A DNA stretch of 64,000 nucleotides. Origin: Bacteriovorax sp. GTDB taxonomy: Bacteria; Bdellovibrionota; Bacteriovoracia; Bacteriovoracales; Bacteriovoracaceae. Shown here piece after piece: positions 1-8,816 of this stretch; within the stretch, counting starts at the first letter, position 1, and each line of letters starts with the position of its first letter. A model generated the notes under the pieces. That model was given only the letters and a program-made list of their open reading frames with translations. It was not told the DNA's origin and searched no databases. The stretch is taken from assembly GCA_014377485.1 (NCBI GenBank), contig JACMPM010000082.1, forward strand, positions 1-64,000. Direction: 5' to 3'. A program made the position numbers and the translations under genes.

Positions 1-43
1 ACATGATAAAGCCACCTTGCTTAAATAAATGCATCAATTCCAT
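1..43 (-). CDS. Partial gene: N-terminus of a MotA/TolQ/ExbB-type proton channel protein
   Basis: Only the first 14 codons are in the window; the gene continues beyond the left edge. On the minus strand an AGGAGT ribosome binding site (complement of 51-56) precedes an ATG at 43, and the peptide reads MELMHLFKQGGFIM. The pattern of a short amphipathic start followed by LFxxGGxIM is typical of ExbB/TolQ/MotA proteins, which use proton flow to drive TonB, Tol or flagellar work. The family call rests on very few residues. Confidence 0.5.
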   Translation of the reverse strand, partial: MELMHLFKQGGFIM

Positions 44-221
44 CGTGTAGACTCCTTGTCTTCTGCGTCCCGTATTTTATATATGACTCTTTTATTATAA
101 ATGCTTAACGGCTAATTTAATTAATATTTTAGCTTACTTTGTATAATACTTTAAAAACCATTTTACTCCGGCATTTTTATCTCTATTAGAAATTCATTTA
201 TTTCCTTCTATAATGGGAGAT

Positions 222-1511
222 ATGAAAAACAAATTACCAACTATTTTACTCTGTCTTTCGTTTTCCACTCTTTTTGGTTTCGATGTAGGTCAGGAAGTTG
301 AGCTCACAAGTTTTTTAAACGGCAGGGCCAATCCGGATTTTTTAAAATTCACAGATAACATCAAGACTCAGCTTCCAAAAGGAACAACTGGAGAAGTTAT
401 GGAAGTGAAAAAGTTCAACACTGGTAATAGCGGAATTAAAATGAAGGTTAACGGTGGTGCTAAAAATGGTGAAACCTATTGGGTATATTATAACAAAGAA
501 GATCCTGCTATTGAGCTGACAGATAAAAAAACAAAAACCGTTGTCACACCTGAAGAAGCAAAAATAAATGAGACAAAAGCAATTACACTCAGAACTGTGG
601 CCGCAAGTCGTGATCTCGGTGAACATGCTGTAATAGAGACTGCAAAAGAAGCTGTGGTTCTTCTAGATAAAAAAGAAATTTCAAAAGCAACAGCTGCTCA
701 AAATAATAAAGACTGTCCTCCTGATGCAAATATTTCCAAACAATCTCTTTCGCAAACTGGCGAAGGCGCTTATAAAGAAACTGACTTTGTTGGGCCATTT
801 AGAGAAACTCCAAGAAAACTCGAGGATTATTTTCCAGGCTGCAATTCAGTTGATAACAATCCATGGGAGACCTGCAAGTACAAAGGTGCAGTTGAAGAAT
901 TTAAACTCACTAACGGAGGCCCGAATAAAATTGTTACGGCCAATGAGTATTACATCAACCGCTCTTTTGAATTCCAGTTTGATGACCGTGCAAGATCTGA
1001 CATGAAAATGATGGTTGTCGACGCTCCGGACGATACAACCAGCCACACCACTTACAGCATTATGCTTTTTTTCCCCCGCAGTGTTCTTCCTTCAATTAAA
1101 AAAGAAGGAAATGAATTAACGGTGACGCTTCCGAATAAAGAAATCGTGAAATACGATGCAACGACAAAAGAAATTATCGGTGGAGTTTTTACGGAAGGAA
1201 AGATGGCACAGGGAGGAAATAAAAAAGCACTTCCGCCAGCAGTGAAGTATACAGGTGCTGGAGTCATGATCCGCGCTGATAAATCAGGAGATTTGCCTTA
1301 CGGTGACATCGAAGACAGCAAAGGAAACAGGGCCCCTTCTATTACAACGGCCACTGTTTCTAAAAAAGGTTTTCCTGATTGCAAAATTCCTTCAAAAGAT
1401 ATCTGGTATACGGATTACGATAAGAAAAATGTTCTGATCAAACCTGAATATGCAACAGATGCGGGCCTTGACAGCTTTATTAAGAAAAAATGCGGGTTTT
1501 CGCTTTTTTAA
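222..1511 (+). CDS. Secreted protein of unknown function; long member of a tandem paralogous pair
   Basis: 429 residues starting at the ATG at 222, after GGGAG at 215-219; an ATG at 213 is in frame but overlaps that site. An N-terminal hydrophobic stretch looks like a signal peptide ending near LFGF. Residues about 20-110 resemble a small SH3-like beta domain, followed by a Lys/Glu-rich linker. The last 220 residues match the next gene along their whole length, including the shared motifs ARSDM, DAPD, FFPRxVLPxI, TEGxxxQ and a KKxCGFS(L/I)F end. Function is not recognised. The pair probably arose by tandem duplication, with this copy gaining or keeping the extra N-terminal domain. Confidence 0.85.
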   Translation: MKNKLPTILLCLSFSTLFGFDVGQEVELTSFLNGRANPDFLKFTDNIKTQLPKGTTGEVMEVKKFNTGNSGIKMKVNGGAKNGETYWVYYNKEDPAIELTDKKTKTVVTPEEAKINETKAITLRTVAASRDLGEHAVIETAKEAVVLLDKKEISKATAAQNNKDCPPDANISKQSLSQTGEGAYKETDFVGPFRETPRKLEDYFPGCNSVDNNPWETCKYKGAVEEFKLTNGGPNKIVTANEYYINRSFEFQFDDRARSDMKMMVVDAPDDTTSHTTYSIMLFFPRSVLPSIKKEGNELTVTLPNKEIVKYDATTKEIIGGVFTEGKMAQGGNKKALPPAVKYTGAGVMIRADKSGDLPYGDIEDSKGNRAPSITTATVSKKGFPDCKIPSKDIWYTDYDKKNVLIKPEYATDAGLDSFIKKKCGFSLF

Positions 1512-1562
1512 TCGTTTCAACTATTAAACAATAGATAAGTTCAATTAATCGACGGAGTGATT

Positions 1563-2366
1563 ATGACTAAATCTCTTGTTTTCTTTTTTATTCTTATACT
1601 ATCGGCAAAAGTTTTCGCCGACTTCGACGAAACACAAATCCAGACGCCACTAAAAGATTCTGATGAAGAAATCCTCAACGGATCAATCTGCAGAACACGT
1701 GATCACGGACACTGGGACGTATGTTACAGTCTTGATGCCAATGATGTGGAGCTGATGAGAAGTTTTAAATTTTCAAACTTTGGCGGGAATAAAACTGTTC
1801 CGATGTCAGGTTTTGGAATCAGTCGCGATTTCGAATTCAGCTTTGAAGGCCTTGCCCGTTCAGACATGAACCTTCTGGTTTGGGATGCTCCAGATGAAAT
1901 TGAAAGTCATGCGCATTTAAAAATTCTTTATTTTTTTCCGCGCACGGTACTTCCCGCTATTCATTTTGATGAATCGAACTCTGCTTTAATCGTAACTCTT
2001 CCTACAAAAGAAGAAGTTATATTTGATGCAAAAACCAGGGAAGTTATGAGTGGCGCTTTAACAGAAGGAATTTTAAAACAGACTTCGAGTGGAACTGCGG
2101 TTGCTCCAAATATCCAGTATGCTGGTTCAGGTGTCGTAGTTGAGGCCGATGCTGTTGCTAACTGGCCGGTTGGTTTCGATGGAGCTAACGCTGGTAAAAC
2201 AGTCTCAATTAAAAAGAAAGGACAGAAAGTTTGCAACATTCCGGGTAAAGAGCTTTTTTACACTGATGATAACAAAGGCGGAAATGTATTTTTGAATAAA
2301 AAATATATTACGGATGCTGCTTTTGATGTTTTCGTAAAAAAACGCTGTGGATTTTCTATCTTCTAA
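1563..2366 (+). CDS. Secreted protein of unknown function; short paralogue of the upstream gene
   Basis: 267 residues. The ATG at 1563 is chosen because GGAG lies at 1554-1557, five bases upstream; a GTG at 1557 overlaps that site. A signal peptide runs to about VFADF. The rest aligns with the C-terminal 220 residues of the preceding protein, sharing ARSDM, WDAPDE, FFPRTVLPAI, a Cys near the end and the KKRCGFSIF terminus. The 51-bp gap and same direction suggest cotranscription. No catalytic motif is visible, so periplasm or prey-facing export is the only inference. Confidence 0.85.
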   Translation: MTKSLVFFFILILSAKVFADFDETQIQTPLKDSDEEILNGSICRTRDHGHWDVCYSLDANDVELMRSFKFSNFGGNKTVPMSGFGISRDFEFSFEGLARSDMNLLVWDAPDEIESHAHLKILYFFPRTVLPAIHFDESNSALIVTLPTKEEVIFDAKTREVMSGALTEGILKQTSSGTAVAPNIQYAGSGVVVEADAVANWPVGFDGANAGKTVSIKKKGQKVCNIPGKELFYTDDNKGGNVFLNKKYITDAAFDVFVKKRCGFSIF

Positions 2367-2429
2367 AAACTTAGTGGGACAACGAAGCAATGTCGATAAA
2401 AGACTAGCTGAAATCCATTTATCTTTCAT

Positions 2430-2605
2430 CTAAAGTTCCATAATCTGAGGAGCGCTGAGAAATTTTTCACAGATTTTGGGGCCTAAGGATCCTCTTTCAT
2501 TGGCAATATCACTGTTAAAGCTAATGGTTCCAAGATTCTTAGACTGACACTCTTTTTCGCAGAGATTTTAAAGACCGACGAAATTAGTTTGATTGATTTC
2601 ATCAT
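2430..2605 (-). pseudogene. Frameshifted small secreted-protein gene
   Basis: On the minus strand a GAGGAT site precedes ATGATG at 2605, and the start reads MMKSIKLISSVF, like the beginning of a signal peptide. In the other frame, after a shift near 2565, the sequence reads through to a TAG at 2430-2432 as a 43-residue coding-like peptide with paired cysteines (LCEKECQSKN, then GPKICEKF). The 176-bp span is two bases over a multiple of three, as expected for one frameshift. It fills the otherwise empty gap between 2366 and 2758. It could also be two unrelated reading frames by chance. Confidence 0.4.
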
Positions 2606-2757
2606 CAACTTATCCTCTTTCGTAATTGTCTCAGTTATTTTCATTCCGACAGATGAAAAAAAACAAATTCTAAATTATCTTTTTTCTCATTGGAAAAATG
2701 AAATTTTAAAGGCACAATAAACCCGACCAGAACTATTCACCATCCGTAGGAGATTTC

Positions 2758-3924
2758 ATGAGCCGCTTGGATAACATCTCACTGGGAAAAATCGTAGTCA
2801 TCAGAGAAAAACTTTTAAAAGCACAGAAAGACGGTCAGAAAATTTACCGTTTCGAATCTGGTGACCCGAGCTTCGACGTTCACCCGAATGTTAAAAAGAG
2901 CATCGAAAAAGCACTGAAGGACAACAAGACTCACTACATTCCTAACAATGGTATTCCTGAATTAAGAGAGACACTTGCTCTAAAGTTAAACGCTCAAAAT
3001 AAAATTCCCGTAAAACCAGCTCACATCTCAATCACAAACGGGGCAATGCACGCTCTATACGTTTGTTACCAGTGTATCGTTGAAGAAGGTGATGAAGTTA
3101 TCGTTCCAGATCCAATGTGGACTGAAGCCGTAGAAAACGCCCGCCTTGCCGGAGCGAAGACAGTTGGAGTTGAATTAAAACCAGAATACGACTACGTATA
3201 TCGCGCTCAAGATATTGAAGCGAAGATAACTCCAAAAACAAAAGTCATCTTTTTAAACTCTCCACAAAACCCAACAGGCGCTATCATTCCTTTAGTAGAA
3301 CTTCAAAAGATTGCTGATCTTGCTGTGAAGAATAATTTATGGATCGTTGCTGATGAAGCATATGAGCATATTCTTTACGATGGTGGAACACACACATCAA
3401 TCGCTTCATTAATTCCTGCATACGATAAAGTTGTTTCAGTTTATTCATACTCGAAGTCATACGCGATGAGCGGACTTCGCATAGGATACTTTGCCTCAAC
3501 AAACGAACTCTTCAATGACAGAGCTGCAAAACTTCTTCGTTGTACAGTGAACGGAATCAACTCTATTTCTCAATGGGGAGCAATTCACGCTGTTCAGGAC
3601 ACTCCGGAAGAATGGTATGCAGAAATGAATGCTGAATACTTAAAGAGAAGAGATTTATTTCTTGAAGCTTTAAAAGGACAGGACGTTTTAAAACCATACG
3701 TTCCAAAGGCCGCTTTCTACTTATGGTGTACTGTTAAAGATGGTATCGATGTAGAAAAATTATCTGAAGAACTTGCCGCTCGTGGATTAGGAAATGCTCC
3801 GGGGTCATGTTTTGGTGATTCACATACAAGTAAGCAGTCGATCAGACTTGCTTTCTCATGTGATACAAAAATGATTGTTGAAGGCGCGGCCGAACTTACG
3901 AAATTTTTAAAAGATTATAAGTAA
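2758..3924 (+). CDS. PLP-dependent class I/II aminotransferase (aspartate/aromatic type)
   Basis: 388 residues, the usual length for the AAT-I fold. PLP-site motifs are in order: NSPQNPTG with Asn171, VADEAYEHI with Asp199 and Tyr202, and SYSKSYAMSGLR with the Schiff-base Lys233; a C-terminal RLAF supplies the likely substrate-carboxylate arginine. It should move an amino group between an amino acid and a 2-oxo acid in the cytosol. Substrate choice cannot be read from sequence. AGGAG precedes the ATG, and a strong terminator follows directly, so it is probably a single-gene unit. Confidence 0.93.
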   Translation: MSRLDNISLGKIVVIREKLLKAQKDGQKIYRFESGDPSFDVHPNVKKSIEKALKDNKTHYIPNNGIPELRETLALKLNAQNKIPVKPAHISITNGAMHALYVCYQCIVEEGDEVIVPDPMWTEAVENARLAGAKTVGVELKPEYDYVYRAQDIEAKITPKTKVIFLNSPQNPTGAIIPLVELQKIADLAVKNNLWIVADEAYEHILYDGGTHTSIASLIPAYDKVVSVYSYSKSYAMSGLRIGYFASTNELFNDRAAKLLRCTVNGINSISQWGAIHAVQDTPEEWYAEMNAEYLKRRDLFLEALKGQDVLKPYVPKAAFYLWCTVKDGIDVEKLSEELAARGLGNAPGSCFGDSHTSKQSIRLAFSCDTKMIVEGAAELTKFLKDYK

Positions 3925-3930
3925 AAAAAA

Positions 3931-3956
3931 GGGGAGCTTGGCTCCCCTTTTTTTTT
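3931..3956. terminator. Bidirectional intrinsic terminator
   Basis: Perfect 7-bp stem GGGGAGC / GCTCCCC with a TTG loop, preceded by A8 and followed by T9. It can end the aminotransferase transcript on the plus strand and the convergent HNH-like gene on the minus strand. Confidence 0.92.
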
Positions 3957-3998
3957 GCATTTATTTTAATACTATCATACATGTTAAAAAAATATTTT

Positions 3999-4487
3999 TT
4001 ACATTCTGTTAACCTGCTGAAGAATAGCAGGAACTTTTTCAAGGTGAGTTTTGGCATCAATAACCAACGAAACTGCATCCTTCTGTTTCAGTCTTCCCTG
4101 TGCCATTTTCGCACAGATAGCTGGTTCAAGAGGATCAGTAATTTCGTAAACTGATTTATGTTGAGGCCATAGATTAGTGATGTCATTTGATCCACCGGCA
4201 CATAGTGGGATAAGGTGATCAATTTTAAAGTCAGTGCGGGCCATAGTCATAATGTGATAATCAAATTTCTGATCATACTCTTTCATTAAAATTTCTTTAG
4301 TGTCATACGTCACGTCGCGTGTACAGTATGGGATTTTTTCCGGATATCTCGTTGCTGTTGGTTGGTCGCAAAGTTTTCCAGGTGTGATTGAAAGCTCTGG
4401 CCCCTTCGGAAAGTCAGCTGCAGAAACTCCCGCAGAGAATGCTACAGTTAATAATAAAGCGAACAACGTTTGGTTTGTTTTTTTCAT
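3999..4487 (-). CDS. Secreted HNH-type endonuclease-like protein
   Basis: 162 residues from the ATG at 4487, chosen because a clean signal peptide (MKKTNQTLFALLLTVAFSAG to VSAA) begins there; an extension upstream adds a non-signal segment. The core holds KIDHLIPLCAGGSNDITNLW, which fits the second half of the HNH/His-Me finger motif (D-H-x-x-P-L-x-x-G-G-x-N-x-x-x-N-L). Two more cysteines could make a disulfide. Role inferred: an exported nuclease that degrades DNA or RNA outside the cell or in prey. No immunity gene is adjacent. The first catalytic His is not obvious, so activity is uncertain. Confidence 0.72.
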   Translation of the reverse strand: MKKTNQTLFALLLTVAFSAGVSAADFPKGPELSITPGKLCDQPTATRYPEKIPYCTRDVTYDTKEILMKEYDQKFDYHIMTMARTDFKIDHLIPLCAGGSNDITNLWPQHKSVYEITDPLEPAICAKMAQGRLKQKDAVSLVIDAKTHLEKVPAILQQVNRM

Positions 4488-4580
4488 GCGCACTTTATAA
4501 ATGAGAAATTGGAATCTTACAGAAATGTTTCGTGTCTTTGAAATTTTTACATTAAAAAGGCACGAATCCATCAATACTAT

Positions 4581-5564
4581 TTAGTCGTTAATTACTAGAG
4601 AATCAGTTAAAGCATTCTGTAACTTCGGGTAATTGATAGCTCCCGTTGTATCTACCGCTTTTACACTTCCTAGATCAATTTTCAGAGTGTGTTTTTTAGA
4701 AGAGTCGAAGTCCACTCCGATCTTAGACATGACAATGCTCACTTTTGCACGGCCATCGGCCATTTTTTCCAGTGTGTACTCGCCTGCTTTTAGAGCTCTA
4801 TCGGTTACTACTTTATCCTTTAGTAAAAAGCGATTGCGTGTCAGTTTCAGGTTCAGTTTGAAATTCTGAGCAGACGCCAGGTCTGCCGTAACAAAAGTCA
4901 CTATACCTTTAGAGAAGGCCAGATTTTCCAGTCCATATTTAGTGGCATTTAATCCCGAGATGTCTGCGAAATCCAGATCGAGTTTTATTGCTCTTTCTTT
5001 GTTTGATCCATTCATTACTTCAGTTCTCGAAGTCACATTAACTTTAACGATCGCTTCAAGGCAACTGGCATAATAAGACTCAGAAGAAGCACTTAGCACT
5101 ACTCCAAACTTGCAGTTATTTAAATCATAATTTTTTGAACGAAGGGTTTTAATCACATCGATTTTTGCAATAACAGAATAATCAAAAACTTCATTCACAA
5201 CTTTTCTTTGTTCAACACAGTCGTAAGTTTCAGTTCTATAAACAGGTTCATCACTGCAAACCTGTTCTGTTTCATCCCAGCACTCTTCACCAACACCGGA
5301 AACTTTACGGCATTTTCTTTCCGTTCTTCCGGGAGAGCATTCATTTCTTGTTCCATCGTAAACTTCACGAGAGCATGTCGTTTCATACGGCTCGTAAGTG
5401 ACAACTTCTCTCTTGATATCCTGAGCGGCCGAAAGTGTACCTGTATCAGCTCCACCAAGACTCATTTCCGTAGCGGAAAAAGCATCGAACGACAGCAGAA
5501 AAACAAACACAACAGCGAGTAGAAGCACGGCCAGGTACTTCGGGCTAAGTAATTTACCACTCAT
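4581..5564 (-). CDS. Secreted Cys-rich protein of unknown function
   Basis: 327 residues with a long hydrophobic N-terminus (about residues 8-30, ending FSATE) that is a signal peptide or anchor. Residues about 60-120 contain a dense set of cysteines spaced as TTCS, NECS, RKCR, EECW, QVCS, YDCV, suggesting several disulfides. The C-terminal 200 residues look like beta-strand-rich repeats with one further Cys pair. AGAGGA precedes the ATG. It lies 93 bp upstream of the HNH-like gene in the same direction and may be coexpressed. No family recognised. Confidence 0.8.
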   Translation of the reverse strand: MSGKLLSPKYLAVLLLAVVFVFLLSFDAFSATEMSLGGADTGTLSAAQDIKREVVTYEPYETTCSREVYDGTRNECSPGRTERKCRKVSGVGEECWDETEQVCSDEPVYRTETYDCVEQRKVVNEVFDYSVIAKIDVIKTLRSKNYDLNNCKFGVVLSASSESYYASCLEAIVKVNVTSRTEVMNGSNKERAIKLDLDFADISGLNATKYGLENLAFSKGIVTFVTADLASAQNFKLNLKLTRNRFLLKDKVVTDRALKAGEYTLEKMADGRAKVSIVMSKIGVDFDSSKKHTLKIDLGSVKAVDTTGAINYPKLQNALTDSLVIND

Positions 5565-5720
5565 AAACTAATCCTCTTTTAAATTATACAAACCAAAAGA
5601 ACGTAGAATAAAAAAGAACTCTATGGCGATGACCTGAGACTCAGTCAGGGCGAAAAAGCACCATTTGTAAGATTTTTTTGATAAATGTAATATTTATTTT
5701 TTGAAGTGGTTCCAAAAAGG

Positions 5721-6182
5721 CTATTGAAAGAGCTTATTAATCGAATTGGCGAAGTGTTCGACGTCTTTCGGCCCAAAGGCCGAAGGTCCGCCGGTCACAG
5801 CTCCACCGTCCCTCAGATCCTTCATAAAATCGCGCATCGATAAAATCTCACCGATATTTTCTTCAGTATAAATCTCTCCGCGTGGATTAACTGCAAAGGC
5901 CTCTTTCTCGACTACCTTAGCGGCCAGCGGAATATCTGCGGTCACTACCAGTTCTCCCGGTAAAACATGATCTACAATATACTGATCGGCTTCATCAGGT
6001 TTTTTCCCGACAATTGTAAGTGTAATAAGCGGTGATTGCGGAATTGTCTGGTAAGCATTTGCAACCAGGGCCAGTTGGATCTTTAAGCGTGCCGAAGTCT
6101 TGAAAAGAATTTCTTTCACAGGCTTCGGGCAAGCGTCGGCATCGATCCAGATTTTAAATGGAGTTTTTAATTTAAGCTTCAA
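5721..6182 (-). CDS. YaiI/YqxD family (DUF188) protein
   Basis: 153 residues, full family length. Diagnostic motifs: WIDADACPKPVKEI at the start, a central TADIPLA, and RDFMKDLRDG with TGGPSAFGPKDVEHFA at the end. The family has a PIN-like fold with clustered acidic residues and is suspected to be nucleic-acid acting, but its function is not settled. Its start lies 11 bp inside the end of the glyoxalase gene, so the two are translated as a coupled pair. Confidence 0.92.
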   Translation of the reverse strand: MKLKLKTPFKIWIDADACPKPVKEILFKTSARLKIQLALVANAYQTIPQSPLITLTIVGKKPDEADQYIVDHVLPGELVVTADIPLAAKVVEKEAFAVNPRGEIYTEENIGEILSMRDFMKDLRDGGAVTGGPSAFGPKDVEHFANSINKLFQ

Positions 6183-6666
6183 TGATTTCTACCCAGTAAT
6201 TATCGGGATCCTTGATGAAGGCAATATTTTTCATTCCACCTTCACCGAGTCGTTTTTGAAAAGGAACATTCAGACTTTCAAAACGCTCACACGCAGCTTT
6301 GATATCGGGTACTGAAAAACAAATATGACCGAAACCACGTGGTTCAGTGTTGCCATTGTGATAAGGTGTCTCTGCATTTTCTTCTGTTCCATGATTGTGT
6401 GTTAGTTCGAGAACTCCACTCAACCCCGCTGTAAATGTTGAAACAGCAGAATCATCTCCGGCAGGTAACTCTTTTACCATCGCTAAAAAATAAAGCGAAA
6501 ATTTCCATTCGTTAAAATCTACTTTTCTAAGAAGCTTCATTCCCAGAACTCGCGAATAAAAATCCAGTGAAACTTTCGGATCGCGCACTCTCAGCATTGT
6601 ATGGTTAAAAATATAGTCCTGTGTGACCGGGTCGGGATTCGTATAAAGTCCTGGAATGTTTTCCAT
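6172..6666 (-). CDS. gloA: Lactoylglutathione lyase (glyoxalase I)
   Basis: 164 residues of the longer, eukaryote-like glyoxalase I type: motifs NHTMLRVRDP, DFYSRVLGMKLL, KFSLYFLA, LELTHNHGTE, YHNGN, PRGFGHICFSV and DPDNYWVEII. Metal ligands by family comparison are His in NHTML (human enzyme has Gln here), Glu in LELTHN, His in GHICF and Glu in WVEI. It isomerises the hemithioacetal of methylglyoxal and glutathione in the cytosol. AGGAG precedes the ATG. It heads an operon with the DUF188 gene. Confidence 0.95.
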   Translation of the reverse strand: MENIPGLYTNPDPVTQDYIFNHTMLRVRDPKVSLDFYSRVLGMKLLRKVDFNEWKFSLYFLAMVKELPAGDDSAVSTFTAGLSGVLELTHNHGTEENAETPYHNGNTEPRGFGHICFSVPDIKAACERFESLNVPFQKRLGEGGMKNIAFIKDPDNYWVEIIEA

Positions 6667-6767
6667 TATATTCTCCTGGGAAGTGGTGCTCTTAAAAGTT
6701 AATGTATTTTAACAATAATGTCATTAAATCCACTGACAATTTAATTTTTATTATTCATAATTAATCC

Positions 6768-7979
6768 ATGAGAAAATCACAGGCGCGCATGACTTTTATT
6801 TTTATAACTATTCTTCTCGATGCTATCGGCATTGGAATTGTAGTTCCGATTTTACCTGAGGTGATCAGACGTTTTGGTACAGATGAAGCATTCGTAAGTA
6901 CTTTCTATGGATACTTCATTTCACTTTATTCATTCATGCTTTTTTTCGCATCTCCCCTGCTTGGATCTCTCTCTGACAGATTCGGTAGAAGACCGGTTCT
7001 CCTGGTTGCCTTATGTGGATCGGGACTCGACTATCTATTAATGGCCTTCGCTCCAAGTATGTTTATCCTTTTCATGGGAAGAGTTATTTCCGGACTTACA
7101 GGTGCCAGCATGACAGTGGCCTCTTCTTATATTGCTGATGTTTCCACTGACGAAAACCGCACGGCCAATTTTGGAATGATAGGTGCAGCATTCGGTGTAG
7201 GATTTGTTATCGGTCCGGCATTGGGTGGACTGGTTGGTTCATATGGACATCAATGGCCCTTCATCATCGCAGCTACTTTATCACTGACTAATTTTATTTT
7301 CGGATTTTTTGTATTACCGGAATCACTGCCACCAGAGAAAAGAAAAAAATCACTCGACCTTACTCAGATGAATCCCATCAAGTCAGTTTTCAAAGTTTTA
7401 TTTAATTCTCCAGCCGCCGTTTTAATATGGGCCTTTTTCCTGGTCAACCTGGCAGGTCAATCGCACCCGAGTATCTGGGCGCTTTACACTCATTATAAAT
7501 TTCAATGGAGCCCGCTCGAAATTGGTCTTTCATTAACTGTTGTTGGTATTGCTTTTGGATTAGGCCAGGGATTTACCACCAGAATTGTTACGCCAAAAAT
7601 CGGAGAATTAAAATCTGTGATCTATGGCTCGGTTGTTCTTGTGATTAATTTCCTTCTATATGCCCTGGTAACAAAATCATGGATGCTTTATGCGGCCACA
7701 TCTCTTCTTCTATTCACCAGCATTGTCATGCCTTCACTGCAGTCTATGATTACCAAAGGAACACCCTCAAAAGAGCAAGGAGAGCTTCAGGGAACACTGG
7801 TTGCCATCACCAGCCTTACATCGATCATCGGTCCATTATTATATACAGGACTTTTTTCTCATTTTACCAAAGCAGGTCATATGCAGTTTTCTGGGGCCCC
7901 TTATGCAATGGCCGCGTTCATCACGTTAATATGTCTGATACTGGTTTTTTCTAAAAAAGATAATCTATCGAAGTTATAA
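6768..7979 (+). CDS. MFS transporter, TetA-like drug efflux family
   Basis: 403 residues with about 12 hydrophobic segments. MFS motif A (GSLSDRFGRRP, residues 66-76) joins TM2 and TM3, and motif C-like glycines appear in GAAFGVGFVIGPALGGL, as in proton/drug antiporters. The start DAIGIGIVVPILPEV matches the TetA/Bcr-type first helix. It would export a small molecule against proton entry across the inner membrane. Sequence alone does not show tetracycline specificity. It is divergent from gloA; no strong SD is seen before the ATG. Confidence 0.88.
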   Translation: MRKSQARMTFIFITILLDAIGIGIVVPILPEVIRRFGTDEAFVSTFYGYFISLYSFMLFFASPLLGSLSDRFGRRPVLLVALCGSGLDYLLMAFAPSMFILFMGRVISGLTGASMTVASSYIADVSTDENRTANFGMIGAAFGVGFVIGPALGGLVGSYGHQWPFIIAATLSLTNFIFGFFVLPESLPPEKRKKSLDLTQMNPIKSVFKVLFNSPAAVLIWAFFLVNLAGQSHPSIWALYTHYKFQWSPLEIGLSLTVVGIAFGLGQGFTTRIVTPKIGELKSVIYGSVVLVINFLLYALVTKSWMLYAATSLLLFTSIVMPSLQSMITKGTPSKEQGELQGTLVAITSLTSIIGPLLYTGLFSHFTKAGHMQFSGAPYAMAAFITLICLILVFSKKDNLSKL

Positions 7980-8150
7980 AATTCTTTTTACCAGCAATAA
8001 TGTGATACCAAAAATATTTGGCGGTCTTTTTGACTATCTAACATCTGATCATCGATCAACTAGTTAAATTAATAAGAAATGAAAAAAATAAATTATTCTT
8101 CACCGATTTAATCATTATTATTATTTAATCAACTTTTTCGTAGGTGATAA

Positions 8151-8795
8151 ATGCAAAAATTAAAAATGGCACTTAATCAGTCAGTAGGACAATTGCAAAA
8201 CTCGTATGAAAGTATGCCTTGGGATAACAAAGAATTTTACGCGAACTATCTGGCCCAGACTTTTTATTATGTCCGACACTCTACCAGACTGCTGGCATTG
8301 AGTGCCGGCCGGCTTGATTATGAAAACCAGCAGAATCTTCACCTGCGTTTTTTAAAACATCTTGGAGAAGAGGCCAATCATGAGAGACTGGCGATAAATG
8401 ATTTAAAAAATTTAGGATACACCCCAAAAGATTACCCGGAACTTAATTCAACACGCTTTTTTTATGAAGGCCAGTATTACAAAATCGAGCATAAGGACCC
8501 ACTCGCACTGATGGGATATATTTTATACCTGGAAGTGCTTGCTCAAAATATCTGTCCTCCTCTTGCAAAAAAACTAACGGGCCTTTATGGAAAAAAAGCG
8601 GTGTCGTTTCTCCTGGTCCATGGCGAAGAAGACCCTCATCATGTTGAAGAAGCTCAAAAACTTCTGGCAAGTCTGGGACCTCCGGCGATTGAAATCATTA
8701 CTGAAAATCTTATACAGTCCTCAGCTGCCTTTGATTTAATGATGAAAGAAATTGAAGAGTCTACTGCTGTCGCAAAATGGCGAAAGACTGCTTAA
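8151..8795 (+). CDS. Heme-oxygenase-like diiron (HDO) superfamily protein
   Basis: 214 residues, all-helical. Likely metal ligands are arranged as in iron-containing redox enzymes of the TENA/heme-oxygenase fold: HLGEEANHER (residues 70-79), Glu128 in YLEVLAQ, and HGEEDPHHVEE (residues 157-167). Known members oxidise or cleave small amine or fatty-acid substrates using dioxygen. TAGGTGAT precedes the ATG. The next gene starts 21 bp after this stop and has a GNAT-like fold, so the two likely act on one metabolite. The substrate is unknown. Confidence 0.85.
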   Translation: MQKLKMALNQSVGQLQNSYESMPWDNKEFYANYLAQTFYYVRHSTRLLALSAGRLDYENQQNLHLRFLKHLGEEANHERLAINDLKNLGYTPKDYPELNSTRFFYEGQYYKIEHKDPLALMGYILYLEVLAQNICPPLAKKLTGLYGKKAVSFLLVHGEEDPHHVEEAQKLLASLGPPAIEIITENLIQSSAAFDLMMKEIEESTAVAKWRKTA

Positions 8796-8816
8796 TTGAT
8801 CTACAAGGACAAACCA

